Of a stretch of DNA of 64,000 nucleotides, positions 52,372 to 61,658 are shown piece after piece (the first letter of the stretch is position 1; each line of letters starts with the position of its first letter). This DNA comes from Lachnospiraceae bacterium. Lineage in GTDB: Bacteria > Bacillota > Clostridia > Lachnospirales > Lachnospiraceae. A model generated the notes under the pieces. It worked only from the letters and a program-made list of their open reading frames with translations. It searched no databases and was not told the DNA's origin. The stretch spans positions 186,001-250,000 of the forward strand of contig CAJTEE010000007.1 in assembly GCA_910575275.1 (NCBI GenBank), written 5' to 3'. A program made the position numbers and the translations under genes.

Positions 52372-54036
52372 ATGAAGAATGTTAATTTCCCGCTTGACGG
52401 GCTGCCAAGTACAGATGAATTAAATAATCTGCTTCAGAACATGATAGAATCGGGCAGTAACTTTGTCAATTATATGATGAATATTCAGGATGATAAAAAG
52501 TTGATGCCGGATACATATGGATGTGAACGTTTTTTTGTTGATTTTTTTATAAATGATGAGATGAGGAAAGACTTTCCGCTGATTGCAAGGGATTTTTATG
52601 TCCATGAATTTGCAAACATTCCAAAATACCAAGATGTAGAGTATTTCGATATTGAGTCTGGTGAAGACTGGCCGGAACTGATGTTTAACAGATTTACACT
52701 TGGTTTGATGATGAACGCGGTGAATAGCGGAAGCGATTATACGAAGGCATTGCTTTTGTATTTGCATAAAACATATTACAAAAAAGAATACCGGACACTC
52801 AAAAAATTTAGAAAGATGTCACTCAGTGAACTGCTGGCATTGGCAAAGCCGGAAGAAAGAAGACATCTTTACTATGCAAATTTGTCAAGAGTTTTATGTA
52901 TAGCGCCAATGTATGGCATTAGGTTTGACGTGGAATGTAATGTTGTATATGGAATTTTAAATGAATTTATTAATAAATTTGGTTTAAGCGTTGGATATTC
53001 GTTTGATGAGGCTGTGGGCGACAGCTTTAAGGATTGCCGGAAGGAAATAGATGAGCGTTTTGATCAAATGAAATTATACTCCCTTAATGCAAAGATGTCG
53101 AAATTCCTCGGAAATGTATTTCAATGGCTGGGATACAGCCCGGAATATGCAGATTGGTGTGATGAAGATGATAGAGGTGTGGAAGACCGACTTGCCATTG
53201 TACTGTCCATATTGAAGAAGACTTTCCCCAAAAGCAATAAAGAATATTCCGCAGAGGAGCTTACGCTTTATGGAATGATCCTTCACTGTGCAAGCGCGAT
53301 GACGTGCAATTCGTCGTGGCTGGCTGAAACGCTCAGGACATTGGCTTATGGAGAATCTGGAACATTTTATTATGATGAATTTCCACCGATGTTTCATCCA
53401 GAGGATGTGCAGGTCAGGACTGGCAAACCAGAGAATGATAAGACGGAAAGGCAGGTAAAGGATTTCGCGGAACATACCGGAATAGATGGATGCGAGCATG
53501 ATGAGTCCGTGCTCATTGAGGAAGTGGATAAATTACGCCATAAAGTCCATAAGCTTGAATCTGATAACAGTAGTCTGCGTGCCAATCTGGCTGAAAAAAG
53601 AAGGCTTGAAAAGGAATCAAAAGATATCAGAAAACAGCTGGAGGCATCGAAACGTGAATTGGCAGCACTTAGAAATTATGTGTATAAATTGACGGAAAGC
53701 GATAATTCCATAACAGATAAAACAATTGAAAGTATGAGGGAAACGATTGCCGGTTACCGGATCGTTATAGTGGGAGGACATTCTAATTGGTTATCGAAGA
53801 TGAAGAAAGAATTTCCAGACTGGATATTTATCAATCCAGAGGCCAGTGGATCGACAGATGTTTCGATTGTTGACAAGGCGGATTATGTCTATTTCTTTAC
53901 GGATATTATCAGCCATTCAAAATACCATCAGTTCATGAAAGTAATACGTGAGCGAAAAATAAACTTCGGATATATTCATGGAGTAAATATAGAAAAGAAT
54001 ATCCGAGATATTTATGTGGATTTTGAAGAAGATTAG
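52372..54036 (+). CDS. Coiled-coil protein with C-terminal DUF2325 domain
   Basis: A protein of about 554 residues. The N-terminal about 350 residues are a helical, Tyr- and Phe-rich domain I do not recognise. A coiled coil follows at about 385-450 (LRHKVHKLESDN, LRANLAEKRRLEKESK). The last about 95 residues match DUF2325 (YRIVIVGGHSNWLSKM, KADYVYFFTDIISHSKYH). DUF2325 is a Rossmann-like domain of unknown role. The start is uncertain: ATG at 52372 or 52354, or TTG at 52285 with GGAG ten bases before. It ends the operon before a strong terminator. Confidence 0.6.
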   Translation: MKNVNFPLDGLPSTDELNNLLQNMIESGSNFVNYMMNIQDDKKLMPDTYGCERFFVDFFINDEMRKDFPLIARDFYVHEFANIPKYQDVEYFDIESGEDWPELMFNRFTLGLMMNAVNSGSDYTKALLLYLHKTYYKKEYRTLKKFRKMSLSELLALAKPEERRHLYYANLSRVLCIAPMYGIRFDVECNVVYGILNEFINKFGLSVGYSFDEAVGDSFKDCRKEIDERFDQMKLYSLNAKMSKFLGNVFQWLGYSPEYADWCDEDDRGVEDRLAIVLSILKKTFPKSNKEYSAEELTLYGMILHCASAMTCNSSWLAETLRTLAYGESGTFYYDEFPPMFHPEDVQVRTGKPENDKTERQVKDFAEHTGIDGCEHDESVLIEEVDKLRHKVHKLESDNSSLRANLAEKRRLEKESKDIRKQLEASKRELAALRNYVYKLTESDNSITDKTIESMRETIAGYRIVIVGGHSNWLSKMKKEFPDWIFINPEASGSTDVSIVDKADYVYFFTDIISHSKYHQFMKVIRERKINFGYIHGVNIEKNIRDIYVDFEED

Positions 54037-54070
54037 TCTGTATAAATAGAATAAAGACGGATAATCGTAC

Positions 54071-54123
54071 AAAAAGGTGTATCGTGACGAGGTGAAAGCT
54101 TCTGGTATGATACACCTTTTTTG
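54071..54123 (+). terminator. Terminator after the DUF2325 gene
   Basis: A stem AAAAGGTGTATC / GATACACCTTTT with a loop of about 26 bases, followed by TTTTTT. Confidence 0.8.
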
Positions 54124-54158
54124 CTAAATTTATAAGAAAAGTTTACAAACACACTTGA

Positions 54159-54818
54159 CAATCCGTCTCTGAGGAAAGTGTGGGAGAAGCTGTCAGGAAC
54201 TCTGATATACCGAGGGAGGAAATCTTTGTCGTCACAAAGCTGTACCCGAACCAGTTTTCCGATCCGGAAGCAGCGATTGAGGAGGCACTTGCCAAATTAG
54301 ATATAGACTACATTGACATGATGCTGTTCCACCACCCCGGAACAGGCGATGTGGAGGCTTACCTTGCAATGGAAAAAGCGGTTGCAGACGGAAAAATCCG
54401 CTCCCTTGGTTTATCAAACTGGTATGTGGAAGAACTGGAGGAATTTTTACCGCAGATAAACATTACCCCGGCTCTGGTGCAGAATGAAATACACCCGTAT
54501 TATCAGGAAAACGATGTAATCTCGTACATTCACAGTCTTGGAATTGTGGTGCAGGGCTGGTATCCGCTTGGCGGCAGGGGATATACGGCAGAGCTGCTTG
54601 GGAATGAGGTGATTTCCGAAATTGCAGCGGCACATGGAAAATCATCGGCGCAGGTTATTCTTCGGTGGAATCTGCAAAAGGGTGTCGTAGTCATTCCCGG
54701 CTCCAGCAATCCCGATCATATTCAGGAAAACACGGAATTGTTTGATTTTGAATTGACGGAGGAGGAAATGGGGCGTATCAATGCCCTTGACCGTGGCGAG
54801 AAACATGATTGGTACTAA
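54159..54818 (+). pseudogene. Aldo/keto reductase, 5'-truncated
   Basis: Reads QSVSEESVGEAVRNSDIPREEIFVVTKLYPNQF and on to a normal aldo/keto reductase C-terminus (GSSNPDHIQENTELFDFELTEEE, HDWY). The first about 45-50 residues, including the catalytic Asp of the family, are missing; the catalytic Tyr region is also lost. The frame is closed upstream by TGA at 54156-54158, so the truncation point is there. A GTG at 54180 could start a short product. Insertion of an element at a GA may have caused the break. Confidence 0.75.
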
Positions 54819-54844
54819 AAAATTTTGTAAAGTGGAGGTAGTAT

Positions 54845-55432
54845 ATGAAAGTTTTAGCGATTAACGGCAGCGCAAGAAAGGACGGAAACACAGCAATCCT
54901 AATCAATACTGTGTTTGAGGAATTGCATAAGGCAGGAATTGAAACGGAGATGGTGCAGCTTTCCGGAAAAATCATTGAACCCTGCAAGGCTTGTTGGGCT
55001 TGCGGCGGAAGAAAAAACTGCGTGCATAATAAGGATATGTTTCAGGAAATTTTCGAGAAGATGACACAGGCTGATGGGATCATTCTCGGCTCGCCTGTTT
55101 ATACGGCAAACATTTCTGCGAATATGCAGGCATTTTTAGAACGGGCATCAGTAGTAACCGATATGAATCGGAATGAAAATCTGTTTCAGCACAAAGTTGG
55201 TGCGGCTGTTACGGCTGCACGCAGAGGAGGCGCACTTACTACCCTTGATGCAATGTATCATTTCTTTAATGCTCAAAATATGTTTGTGGTTGGTTCCTCT
55301 TATTGGGCCTTTGGCTATGGACAAATGCCGGGAGATGTCCAGAAAGACGAGGAAGGTCTTGATACAATGAGAAATCTTGGTCAGAATATGGCATATTTGC
55401 TGAAGGCACTGGAAGAAAGGCGGAATGGGTAA
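54845..55432 (+). CDS. NADPH-dependent FMN reductase/flavodoxin-family protein
   Basis: A 195-residue flavoprotein: FMN-binding AINGSARKDGNTAILI at the start, a CKACWACGGRKNC cluster at about 48-60 typical of iron-sulfur flavoprotein-like members, and SPVYTANISANMQAFLERA. It probably reduces quinones, metals or other acceptors. GGAGG precedes the ATG by about nine bases. It follows the reductase fragment and overlaps the next gene's start (TAATG). Confidence 0.8.
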   Translation: MKVLAINGSARKDGNTAILINTVFEELHKAGIETEMVQLSGKIIEPCKACWACGGRKNCVHNKDMFQEIFEKMTQADGIILGSPVYTANISANMQAFLERASVVTDMNRNENLFQHKVGAAVTAARRGGALTTLDAMYHFFNAQNMFVVGSSYWAFGYGQMPGDVQKDEEGLDTMRNLGQNMAYLLKALEERRNG

Positions 55433-56142
55433 TGAGGAAAATCGTTAGTCTGTTGCTTCCTTTTGGGATGATTTTTGCTTTGGCAGCCTGTGGTCAGTCT
55501 GCTGCATCTGAAAAGCAGGAGGAAATACAGTCTGCTGTGCAGAAAACAGATGAACAGTCGGAAACGCCTCAGAATGGAGCAGCGGTAGAACAGACGGAAA
55601 TAGAAATGGGAACAGAGCCGCCTGAATCCGTTTCGACAGAGGAACAGGAGGCAGATGTGAGTACAAAAACTTTGGTTGTATATTTTTCGTGTACAGGGAC
55701 TACGGAACTTGTAGCGGAGTATATTACGGAGATTTTAGGAGCTGATAGTTACCAGATTGTAGCTGAAGATCCATACACAGAGGCAGACTTGGCATATTAT
55801 ACAAATGGTCGGGCAGATCAGGAGCAAAATGACCCGAATGTGCGCCCGGCGATTTCCAGCGGTGTGGAGAATATGGACGAATATGATACCATAATTCTCG
55901 GTTATCCGATTTGGCACGGACAGGCTCCCCGTATTATCAGTACATTTTTAGAGAGCTATGATTTTTTCGGGAAAACAATAGTACCGTTCTGTACTTCCCA
56001 TAGCAGTGGGATTGGTTCCAGTGCAAGCAATCTTCATGCCCTCTGTTCAGAGTCTGTGGAGTGGAGGGACGGAAAGAGATTTGAATCAGGAGTTTCAAAA
56101 GAAAGCGTTCAGAAATGGATTGAGGAAATTGGGATTGAGTGA
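55432..56142 (+). CDS. Flavodoxin-domain lipoprotein
   Basis: A 236-residue secreted lipoprotein. It has a signal peptide with lipobox LAAC (Cys about 20), a Glu/Gln/Thr-rich linker and, from about 75, a flavodoxin domain (TLVVYFSCTGTTELVAEYI, IILGYPIWHGQAPRIISTFL). It is probably anchored outside the membrane and carries FMN for electron transfer. It overlaps the preceding reductase gene, so they form an operon. A terminator follows. Confidence 0.8.
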   Translation: MRKIVSLLLPFGMIFALAACGQSAASEKQEEIQSAVQKTDEQSETPQNGAAVEQTEIEMGTEPPESVSTEEQEADVSTKTLVVYFSCTGTTELVAEYITEILGADSYQIVAEDPYTEADLAYYTNGRADQEQNDPNVRPAISSGVENMDEYDTIILGYPIWHGQAPRIISTFLESYDFFGKTIVPFCTSHSSGIGSSASNLHALCSESVEWRDGKRFESGVSKESVQKWIEEIGIE

Positions 56143-56177
56143 AAAGTTTAAAAAATAAATAATTGGCTTGATACTAC

Positions 56178-56229
56178 GAGAGATGTATTGTGGGGCAATA
56201 GAAAGTGCCTTGTGGTGCATCTCTTTTTC
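56178..56229 (+). terminator. Terminator after the flavodoxin gene
   Basis: GAGATG ... CATCTC stem with a long loop, followed by TTTTT. Confidence 0.6.
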
Positions 56230-56616
56230 AATAAAAAGCATATTAAATGAAACAGTTTTAATAAATTTATTCTTCGTTGTTTGAGAAGCAACCTATTTGC
56301 ATTATACTACATCTTGGAGAAAAATTTTTGAGTAAAAAATTCAAAAATTCTGTTAAGTTGATTTGTGAATTTTGCAAGATGAGGGGGTTATGGGGATTTT
56401 CCCCTTATAAGCAATTTTTACAGATTTCCATTCATGGAAAATTTGTAAAAAAACTGTCTATGGACGTCCATAGGCATTGCTTGCTGTTTCAGTATGGACA
56501 GTAAGCAGGGATTAGTCTGTAAGGCAGTTCTTCTTTAAGACTACTAAAACTTCATACGGATAGTACCGTCCGATTTCTTAAAAAATTTTAAACAGTTTTT
56601 GTAAATAGGAAGGTTT
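56230..56616. other. AT-rich intergenic stretch
   Basis: Nothing I can call as a gene. A palindrome CTATGGACGTCCATAG is at about 56458-56473. The only open frame (56277-56504) lacks a ribosome site and reads like chance sequence. Confidence 0.4.
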
Positions 56617-56644
56617 TTTACATATTTACCATTTAGAATATAAT
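56617..56644 (+). promoter_or_regulatory. Promoter upstream of the HTH gene
   Basis: TTTACA and TATAAT separated by 16 bases lie about 30 bases before the start at 56673. Confidence 0.65.
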
Positions 56645-56672
56645 TGGGGATGAGTGGAAAGAGGGAGTGACA

Positions 56673-57005
56673 ATGACCTCCGCAGGCCGCAGATTAGAGA
56701 TTATCAGTATTCTTGTGGTCAGCGGTCATACTACATCAAAGGAGATGGCGCAGGGATTTGGTGTTACAAGGCGTACAATATTACATGATGTTTCAGTCCT
56801 CTCATATGGGTATCCTGCATATACAAAGCCGGGGGAAGGCGGGGGGATTTTCATCATGGACAGTTACAAACCATATAATAATATACTCACTCCGGTAGAA
56901 CAGGAAAGGCTCAAAAAATGTATGATGCGGCAGAGGGGGAGGATAAGAAAATTCTCGAACGTGTCCTGCGGAAATACGGTGCATATAAACTGGAACTGTA
57001 GCTGA
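56673..57005 (+). pseudogene. DeoR/HTH_11-type regulator with a 3' frameshift
   Basis: A helix-turn-helix regulator fragment (RRLEIISILVVSGHTTSKEMAQGFGVTRRTILHDVSVLS). Near the end the frame breaks: after EQERLKK the natural continuation MYDAAEGEDKKILERVLRKYG is found in another frame, ending at TAG 56999-57001. A single missing A in the A run at about 56909-56914 (CTCAAAAAATG) explains it. The resulting protein would be almost complete. The regulated genes are unknown. Confidence 0.65.
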
Positions 57006-57109
57006 ATGAAAAATTGAGTACTGCAAATACATACAGGACATGGGGATATATGTAGCCAATATGTAGGTGCGCCACGATATGCCTGCTCTGATTTGTTTTC
57101 GGAGGGAAC

Positions 57110-57223
57110 GTGAGGGAATGGATAGAAATCCACGGAGAACAATCCATTGAAGCAAAGGCATTGAGCGATAAAAACCTGACAAAATGCACAGCAGTTGTGC
57201 AGGGCGATGAAGCATATCCGTGA
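57110..57223 (+). CDS. Small ORF (uncertain)
   Basis: GTG start with GGAGGG before it; 37 residues (REWIEIHGEQSIEAKALSDK). It reads like the short proteins in mobile elements but cannot be assigned. Confidence 0.3.
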   Translation: MREWIEIHGEQSIEAKALSDKNLTKCTAVVQGDEAYP

Positions 57224-57358
57224 TAATGATACTTCTGAATTTTGATTGAAATTCAGTCATAAAATGACGGTGCAATTCCGATGTGGGCAGCGTAATGACC
57301 TGCCACCTGTATGTGATTTATCTGATTATGGAATGAGAGAAAATGACAGGGAATTTGA

Positions 57359-57523
57359 ATGGTAAATAAGAAAAAAATCAGGAAAGAAAAACGGGAAAAG
57401 CCGACAAGAATTGTCGTGGAGCGTGTCTATCTCGGCGGTCAGAGCATGGAGGACGCTTTCCGCAAAATCAATGAAGAAACATTCAAGGAAAATATTACTG
57501 AAATCTTGACAAAAACGGTTTAA
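57359..57523 (+). CDS. Small protein homologous to that at 37095
   Basis: A 54-residue basic protein (KPTRIVVERVYLGGQSMEDAFRK). It matches the small gene upstream of the recombinase in the element at 32197-39016, and here too a recombinase gene follows. It is part of a remnant of a related element. Confidence 0.6.
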   Translation: MVNKKKIRKEKREKPTRIVVERVYLGGQSMEDAFRKINEETFKENITEILTKTV

Positions 57524-57555
57524 CTTTCGGGGCGGTCATGCTATAATATTTATAA

Positions 57556-57861
<306 letters not shown>

Positions 57862-58066
57862 AGAACAATGGCAGCCAAAAGATTTTTTAGTTATCTTTAG
57901 AATGTATCAGCTAAATTTTGATGTAAAAGACCATAGTATTTTCAAAAAATATTGGGACAATTCTACTGTGAATTTTGTAGAAACGGGGACTTAGCTAAAC
58001 TACCGGCCGACATACAAATTTATAGAGAGTATCGCCGCCATGCAGATACAGAATTGAGGTACAGAA
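57862..58066 (+). other. Gene debris after the recombinase fragment
   Basis: The stretch reads like a degraded coding sequence in a frame closed by stops (WQPKDFLVIFRMYQLNF ... ELRYRNGK). I cannot assign a family. It looks like the junction of an old deletion. Confidence 0.35.
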
Positions 58067-58594
58067 ATGGAAAGAAATTTTTTTATGCAGACGAACAGAA
58101 TCGGATTTTCAAAATGGTCCGGAAGTGACCTCCCCTTTGCCGAAAGGTTGTGGGGCAATCAGGAGGTTACAAAATATATCTGTGCCAGCGGAAGATTCAG
58201 CAGGCAGGATATAAAAAATCGGCTAAATCAGGAAATAACCAATGGTGAAACACAAAATATAGAATATTTGCCTGTATTTGAAGTTACTACAGGCAAATTT
58301 ATTGGATGCTGCGGACTGCGGCCATACAAAGAAAAGGAATATGAAATAGGAGTACACATGCTTCCCGAATTTTGGGGACAAGGTTATGCCTTCGAAGCTG
58401 CTGCTGCCATAATCCAATATGCTTTTTCAGAGTTAAATGCCCAAAAACTGTTTGCAGGGCATAATCCGAATAATATATCTTCCCGAAAACTCTTAAATAA
58501 ATTGGGGTTCATTTATATAGGTGATGAATTTTATCCGCCGACGGGATTGTATCACCCATCCTATGAATTAGATCCTGTCGATATCTCACAATAA
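58067..58594 (+). CDS. GNAT family N-acetyltransferase
   Basis: A 175-residue RimJ/RimL-type GNAT protein: FSKWSGSDLPFAERLWGNQEV at the start, GCCGLRP, the acetyl-CoA loop PEFWGQGYAFEAAAA (about 104-118) and GHNPNNISSRKLLNKLGF. It acetylates a small molecule or protein N-terminus; the substrate is unknown. GAGGTACAGAA precedes the ATG. It is AT-rich, like the debris before it. Confidence 0.8.
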   Translation: MERNFFMQTNRIGFSKWSGSDLPFAERLWGNQEVTKYICASGRFSRQDIKNRLNQEITNGETQNIEYLPVFEVTTGKFIGCCGLRPYKEKEYEIGVHMLPEFWGQGYAFEAAAAIIQYAFSELNAQKLFAGHNPNNISSRKLLNKLGFIYIGDEFYPPTGLYHPSYELDPVDISQ

Positions 58595-58770
58595 GGTTTA
58601 TCATCTATTTGCCAAGAAAACAGCAGAGCCGGCTAATCTGGAAGATATTCGGAAAACCCGATAACCCTCCGGGGGAAGCGCACGATTTTTGCGCCATGTC
58701 GAGATGACTCCCAGAGAGAGCGTCGAAGATACCCGGAAGGGAGCGGCAGTGGTGCCGGAGAGGCGGCGGT

Positions 58771-59211
58771 TTAAGTCTCGTGCCCATGGTCATAAAGGAC
58801 CTGTATCTCCTTCGGCAGCTTGTCCGGCAGCATTCGATTCAGCCGGTCCTCGTTCCCATCCTGAATTGCCTGCTCATAATACCAGCACTTGAAGCGCAGC
58901 ATATCCAGCGTCTTCTCAAGCTGCCGGATCTCCCCCTCCACGGCTGCCTTCCGTTTCAGGAAAAGCTCCTGCCTCAGGCCGTAGGTCTCGCTCCCCTCGG
59001 AGCACCATTCCATAAACTGCTTGATGCTTTTGATTCCCAGACCGGATTTTTTCAGGCATTCGATCACGCGGAGCTCGTTAAGCTCCTTCTCCGAGAACCT
59101 GCGAATGCCGGAGCTGCGCTGCATATCCGGAAAAAGGCCCTCCCTGTCATAGTAACGCAGAGTGGAGATCGGGATGCCGAACATGTCTGCCACTTGTCCG
59201 ATCGTATACAT
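58771..59211 (-). CDS. MerR family regulator
   Basis: A 146-residue MerR protein: YTIGQVADMFGIPISTLRYYDREGLFPDMQRSSGIRRFS, then a dimerisation coiled coil. It belongs to the organic-compound/redox group without a clear metal site. GAGGAATCAG precedes the start. It is divergent from the aldo/keto reductase at 59413, and the gap contains a promoter with the 19-bp spacer typical of MerR targets, so it should activate that gene. Confidence 0.85.
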   Translation of the reverse strand: MYTIGQVADMFGIPISTLRYYDREGLFPDMQRSSGIRRFSEKELNELRVIECLKKSGLGIKSIKQFMEWCSEGSETYGLRQELFLKRKAAVEGEIRQLEKTLDMLRFKCWYYEQAIQDGNEDRLNRMLPDKLPKEIQVLYDHGHET

Positions 59212-59267
59212 ATCTGATTCCTCCAAAATTATAGGGAACAACAAATTAGTCTGTCGTTTTTTAGCTA

Positions 59268-59298
59268 TTGACCTAAAGTCAGGTTCAGGTGTTAGAAT
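59268..59298 (+). promoter_or_regulatory. MerR-type promoter with 19-bp spacer
   Basis: TTGACC and TAGAAT are separated by 19 bases (TAAAGTCAGGTTCAGGTGT), with a dyad (CCTAAAGTC/GGTTCAGGTG) between them. MerR regulators twist such over-long spacers to activate transcription. Confidence 0.8.
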
Positions 59299-59412
59299 AA
59301 TACAAAACGGCGGAAAAGTCAATGCCAGCCGGATTTTTGTGGAAGGAAAACCGTATCGGCGAGAGCATTGAACCGTTACGGAAAACAATAACAGGAAATG
59401 GAGGAATACCGG

Positions 59413-60510
59413 ATGGAATACCGGATTAACCAAAAGACGGGGGACAGAATCAGCGTGATTGGCCTGGGCTCCGGTCCGCTTGCAGAGGCGCCGGAGAAGG
59501 AGGCGGTGGAGGCACTGCTTCTGGCACATGGAAACGGCATCAACTATGCGGATCTGGCGACCGCCGGGGCCAGGGCCTTTTCCCATTTCGGAAAGGCATT
59601 TGCCGGAATGCGGAAGGAGCTGTATTATCAGGTCCATTTCGGGGCGGATTATGAGAAGGGCGCGTACGGCTGGACGACAAAGCTGGACACGGTGAAGGCG
59701 CAGGTCGATTGGATGCTTCGCGAGCTGCGGACGGATTACATAGATTACGGCTTCATCCACTGCCTAGATGCGGCGTCCGACTGGAGAGCCTATCAGAAAA
59801 ACGGCGTGCTGGAATATCTGCTGGAGATGAAGCGGCAGGGCATTGTCAGGCACATCGGCCTGTCCACGCATACGCCTGCGCTGGCAAAATTGGTTTTGGA
59901 CACGGGGCTTGTGGAGCAGCTTATGTTTTCCATCAATCCGGGATACGATTACCGCCACGGTGAATACGCAAAGGGAAGTACGGATGAACGGCTGGAGCTT
60001 TACAGGCGCTGCGAGGCGGAGGGCATCGGGATTTCGGTCATGAAGCCGTTTTCCGGCGGGCAGCTTCTGGATAAAAAGACCTCGCCCTTTGGACGGGCGC
60101 TCACCAGCTACCAGTGCATCCAGTACGCGCTTGACAAGCCGGGCGTGCTGACCGTCCTGCCCGGGGTACGGGGTACAGAGGATGTAAAGAACCTTTTGGG
60201 ATTTTTTGAAGCGGCACCGGAGGAAAAGGATTATGAGATCCTAGGCAGCTTCGCGCCGAAGGATGTGATCGGAACTTGTGTATACTGTAACCACTGCCAG
60301 CCGTGTCCGGCGGGCCTGAATGTGGGTCTGATTAATAAGTACTATGATCTGGCATCCGTGGCGGGCGATACGATGGCGGCGGATCATTACACGAAGCTTG
60401 AAAAGCATGCGTCCGACTGCACGGGCTGCGGCCACTGCGACAGCCGCTGTCCCTTCCGGGTCAGACAGTCGGAGAGAATGAAGACAATCGCAGAGTATTT
60501 TGGAAAATAA
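59413..60510 (+). CDS. Aldo/keto reductase with C-terminal 4Fe-4S domain
   Basis: A protein of about 365 residues. It has an aldo/keto reductase barrel (ISVIGLGSGPL, YADLATAG, YIDYGFIHCLDA, RHIGLSTHTP, VMKPFSGGQLL) followed by a bacterial ferredoxin-like tail with CVYCNHCQPCPAG and CTGCGHCDSRCPF. Such Fe-S aldo/keto reductases are common in anaerobes. ATG at 59413 is chosen with GGAGG seven bases upstream. It is activated by the divergent MerR. The DUF362 gene follows 32 bases downstream. Confidence 0.85.
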   Translation: MEYRINQKTGDRISVIGLGSGPLAEAPEKEAVEALLLAHGNGINYADLATAGARAFSHFGKAFAGMRKELYYQVHFGADYEKGAYGWTTKLDTVKAQVDWMLRELRTDYIDYGFIHCLDAASDWRAYQKNGVLEYLLEMKRQGIVRHIGLSTHTPALAKLVLDTGLVEQLMFSINPGYDYRHGEYAKGSTDERLELYRRCEAEGIGISVMKPFSGGQLLDKKTSPFGRALTSYQCIQYALDKPGVLTVLPGVRGTEDVKNLLGFFEAAPEEKDYEILGSFAPKDVIGTCVYCNHCQPCPAGLNVGLINKYYDLASVAGDTMAADHYTKLEKHASDCTGCGHCDSRCPFRVRQSERMKTIAEYFGK

Positions 60511-60542
60511 GAGATTCTATACAGGAAAGAGAGGGATTTGTT

Positions 60543-61544
60543 ATGACAGAGAAACGAATACAGCCCGGTACGGGCGGAGACCGGTATGTTCCTTATCAGG
60601 AGAGAACCGGCGGAGAGTCGGTCGTGTTTTTTACGAGAGAGCTGTCCGCGGAGGGGCTGCTGCGGATCTATGAACGGGTCGGGGAGGTACTGGGAGGTCG
60701 GGTGGCCGTCAAGCTCCACACCGGAGAGAAGAACGGGCCCAACATTATCCCGCGTGAGTGGGTGCGGGAGCTGATAGAGAAAAAGCTGCCTGACGGAACG
60801 ATCATCGAGACCAATTCCTACTATGAGGGGGACCGGGATACGACCGAGAAGCACCGGGAGACCTTAAAGGTCAACGGCTGGACCTTTGCCCCGGTGGACA
60901 TCATGGACGAGAATGGGGCGGTTTTCCTTCCCGTGAAGGGAGGGAAATGGTTTACCGAGATGTCTATGGGAAAGACGCTGCCGGACTATGATTCTTTGCT
61001 GGCTCTGACGCATTTCAAGGGGCACACAAAGGGCGGCTTCGGGGGCTCCAACAAAAACCTCGGCATTGGCTGCGCGGACGGAAAGACCGGCAAGGCCATG
61101 ATCCATTCTACGCCCGGGCAGAGCGATCCGTGGGATATAAGCGGTGAGGAGTTCATGGAGCGCATGACCGAGTCCACGAAGGCCGTGGCGGATTTCTTCG
61201 GCAAAAAGATTGCGTATATCAACGTCATGCGGAACATGTCGGTCTCGTGCGACTGCGAGGGCATCCATGCCGCGCCGGTGGTGACGCCGAATGTGGGAAT
61301 TTGTGCCTCCCTGGACATTCTGGCGTTGGATCAGGCCGGTGTGGATCTTGTCTATGCGATGACCGAGGAGGAGCACCATGACCTCGTGGAGCGGATCGAG
61401 TCCCGCCACGGGCTGCGCCAGCTCTCCTACATGAAGGAGCTGGGTATGGGAAATGACCGCTACAGGCTGGTGGATATCGACCATGGAGATGCGGTGATCA
61501 CGCCCGCGGACGCGGTCAGGAATCTTGTGCCGTTTGGCAGGTAG
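60543..61544 (+). CDS. DUF362 domain protein
   Basis: A 333-residue protein of the DUF362 family: VAVKLHTGEKNGPNIIPREWVREL, ETNSYYEGDRDTT, LTHFKGHTKGGFGGSNKNLGIG and NVMRNMSVSCDCEGIHAAPV. The conserved Cys pair (SCDC) may bind a metal centre. No reaction is firmly established for the family. AAAGAGAGGG lies upstream. It is probably co-transcribed with the Fe-S aldo/keto reductase. Confidence 0.8.
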   Translation: MTEKRIQPGTGGDRYVPYQERTGGESVVFFTRELSAEGLLRIYERVGEVLGGRVAVKLHTGEKNGPNIIPREWVRELIEKKLPDGTIIETNSYYEGDRDTTEKHRETLKVNGWTFAPVDIMDENGAVFLPVKGGKWFTEMSMGKTLPDYDSLLALTHFKGHTKGGFGGSNKNLGIGCADGKTGKAMIHSTPGQSDPWDISGEEFMERMTESTKAVADFFGKKIAYINVMRNMSVSCDCEGIHAAPVVTPNVGICASLDILALDQAGVDLVYAMTEEEHHDLVERIESRHGLRQLSYMKELGMGNDRYRLVDIDHGDAVITPADAVRNLVPFGR

Positions 61545-61658
61545 ACGGCGGCGGATGGAATCACGATGCTAATTAACTGTGCAATCTCATTCTGGATTTT
61601 CTTTCCTGTTTTCAAGCTGATATTTAAGCAGGAGTAGAGGAAGGGGGACGGGGACGGC

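Noticed and set aside
56277-56504. 75-codon open frame in the AT-rich gap
   Set aside because: No ribosome site, no recognisable domain; treated as chance.
58595-58770. tRNA or tRNA fragment as an integration site
   Set aside because: No cloverleaf or T-loop sequence could be found; the junctions here fall in protein genes.
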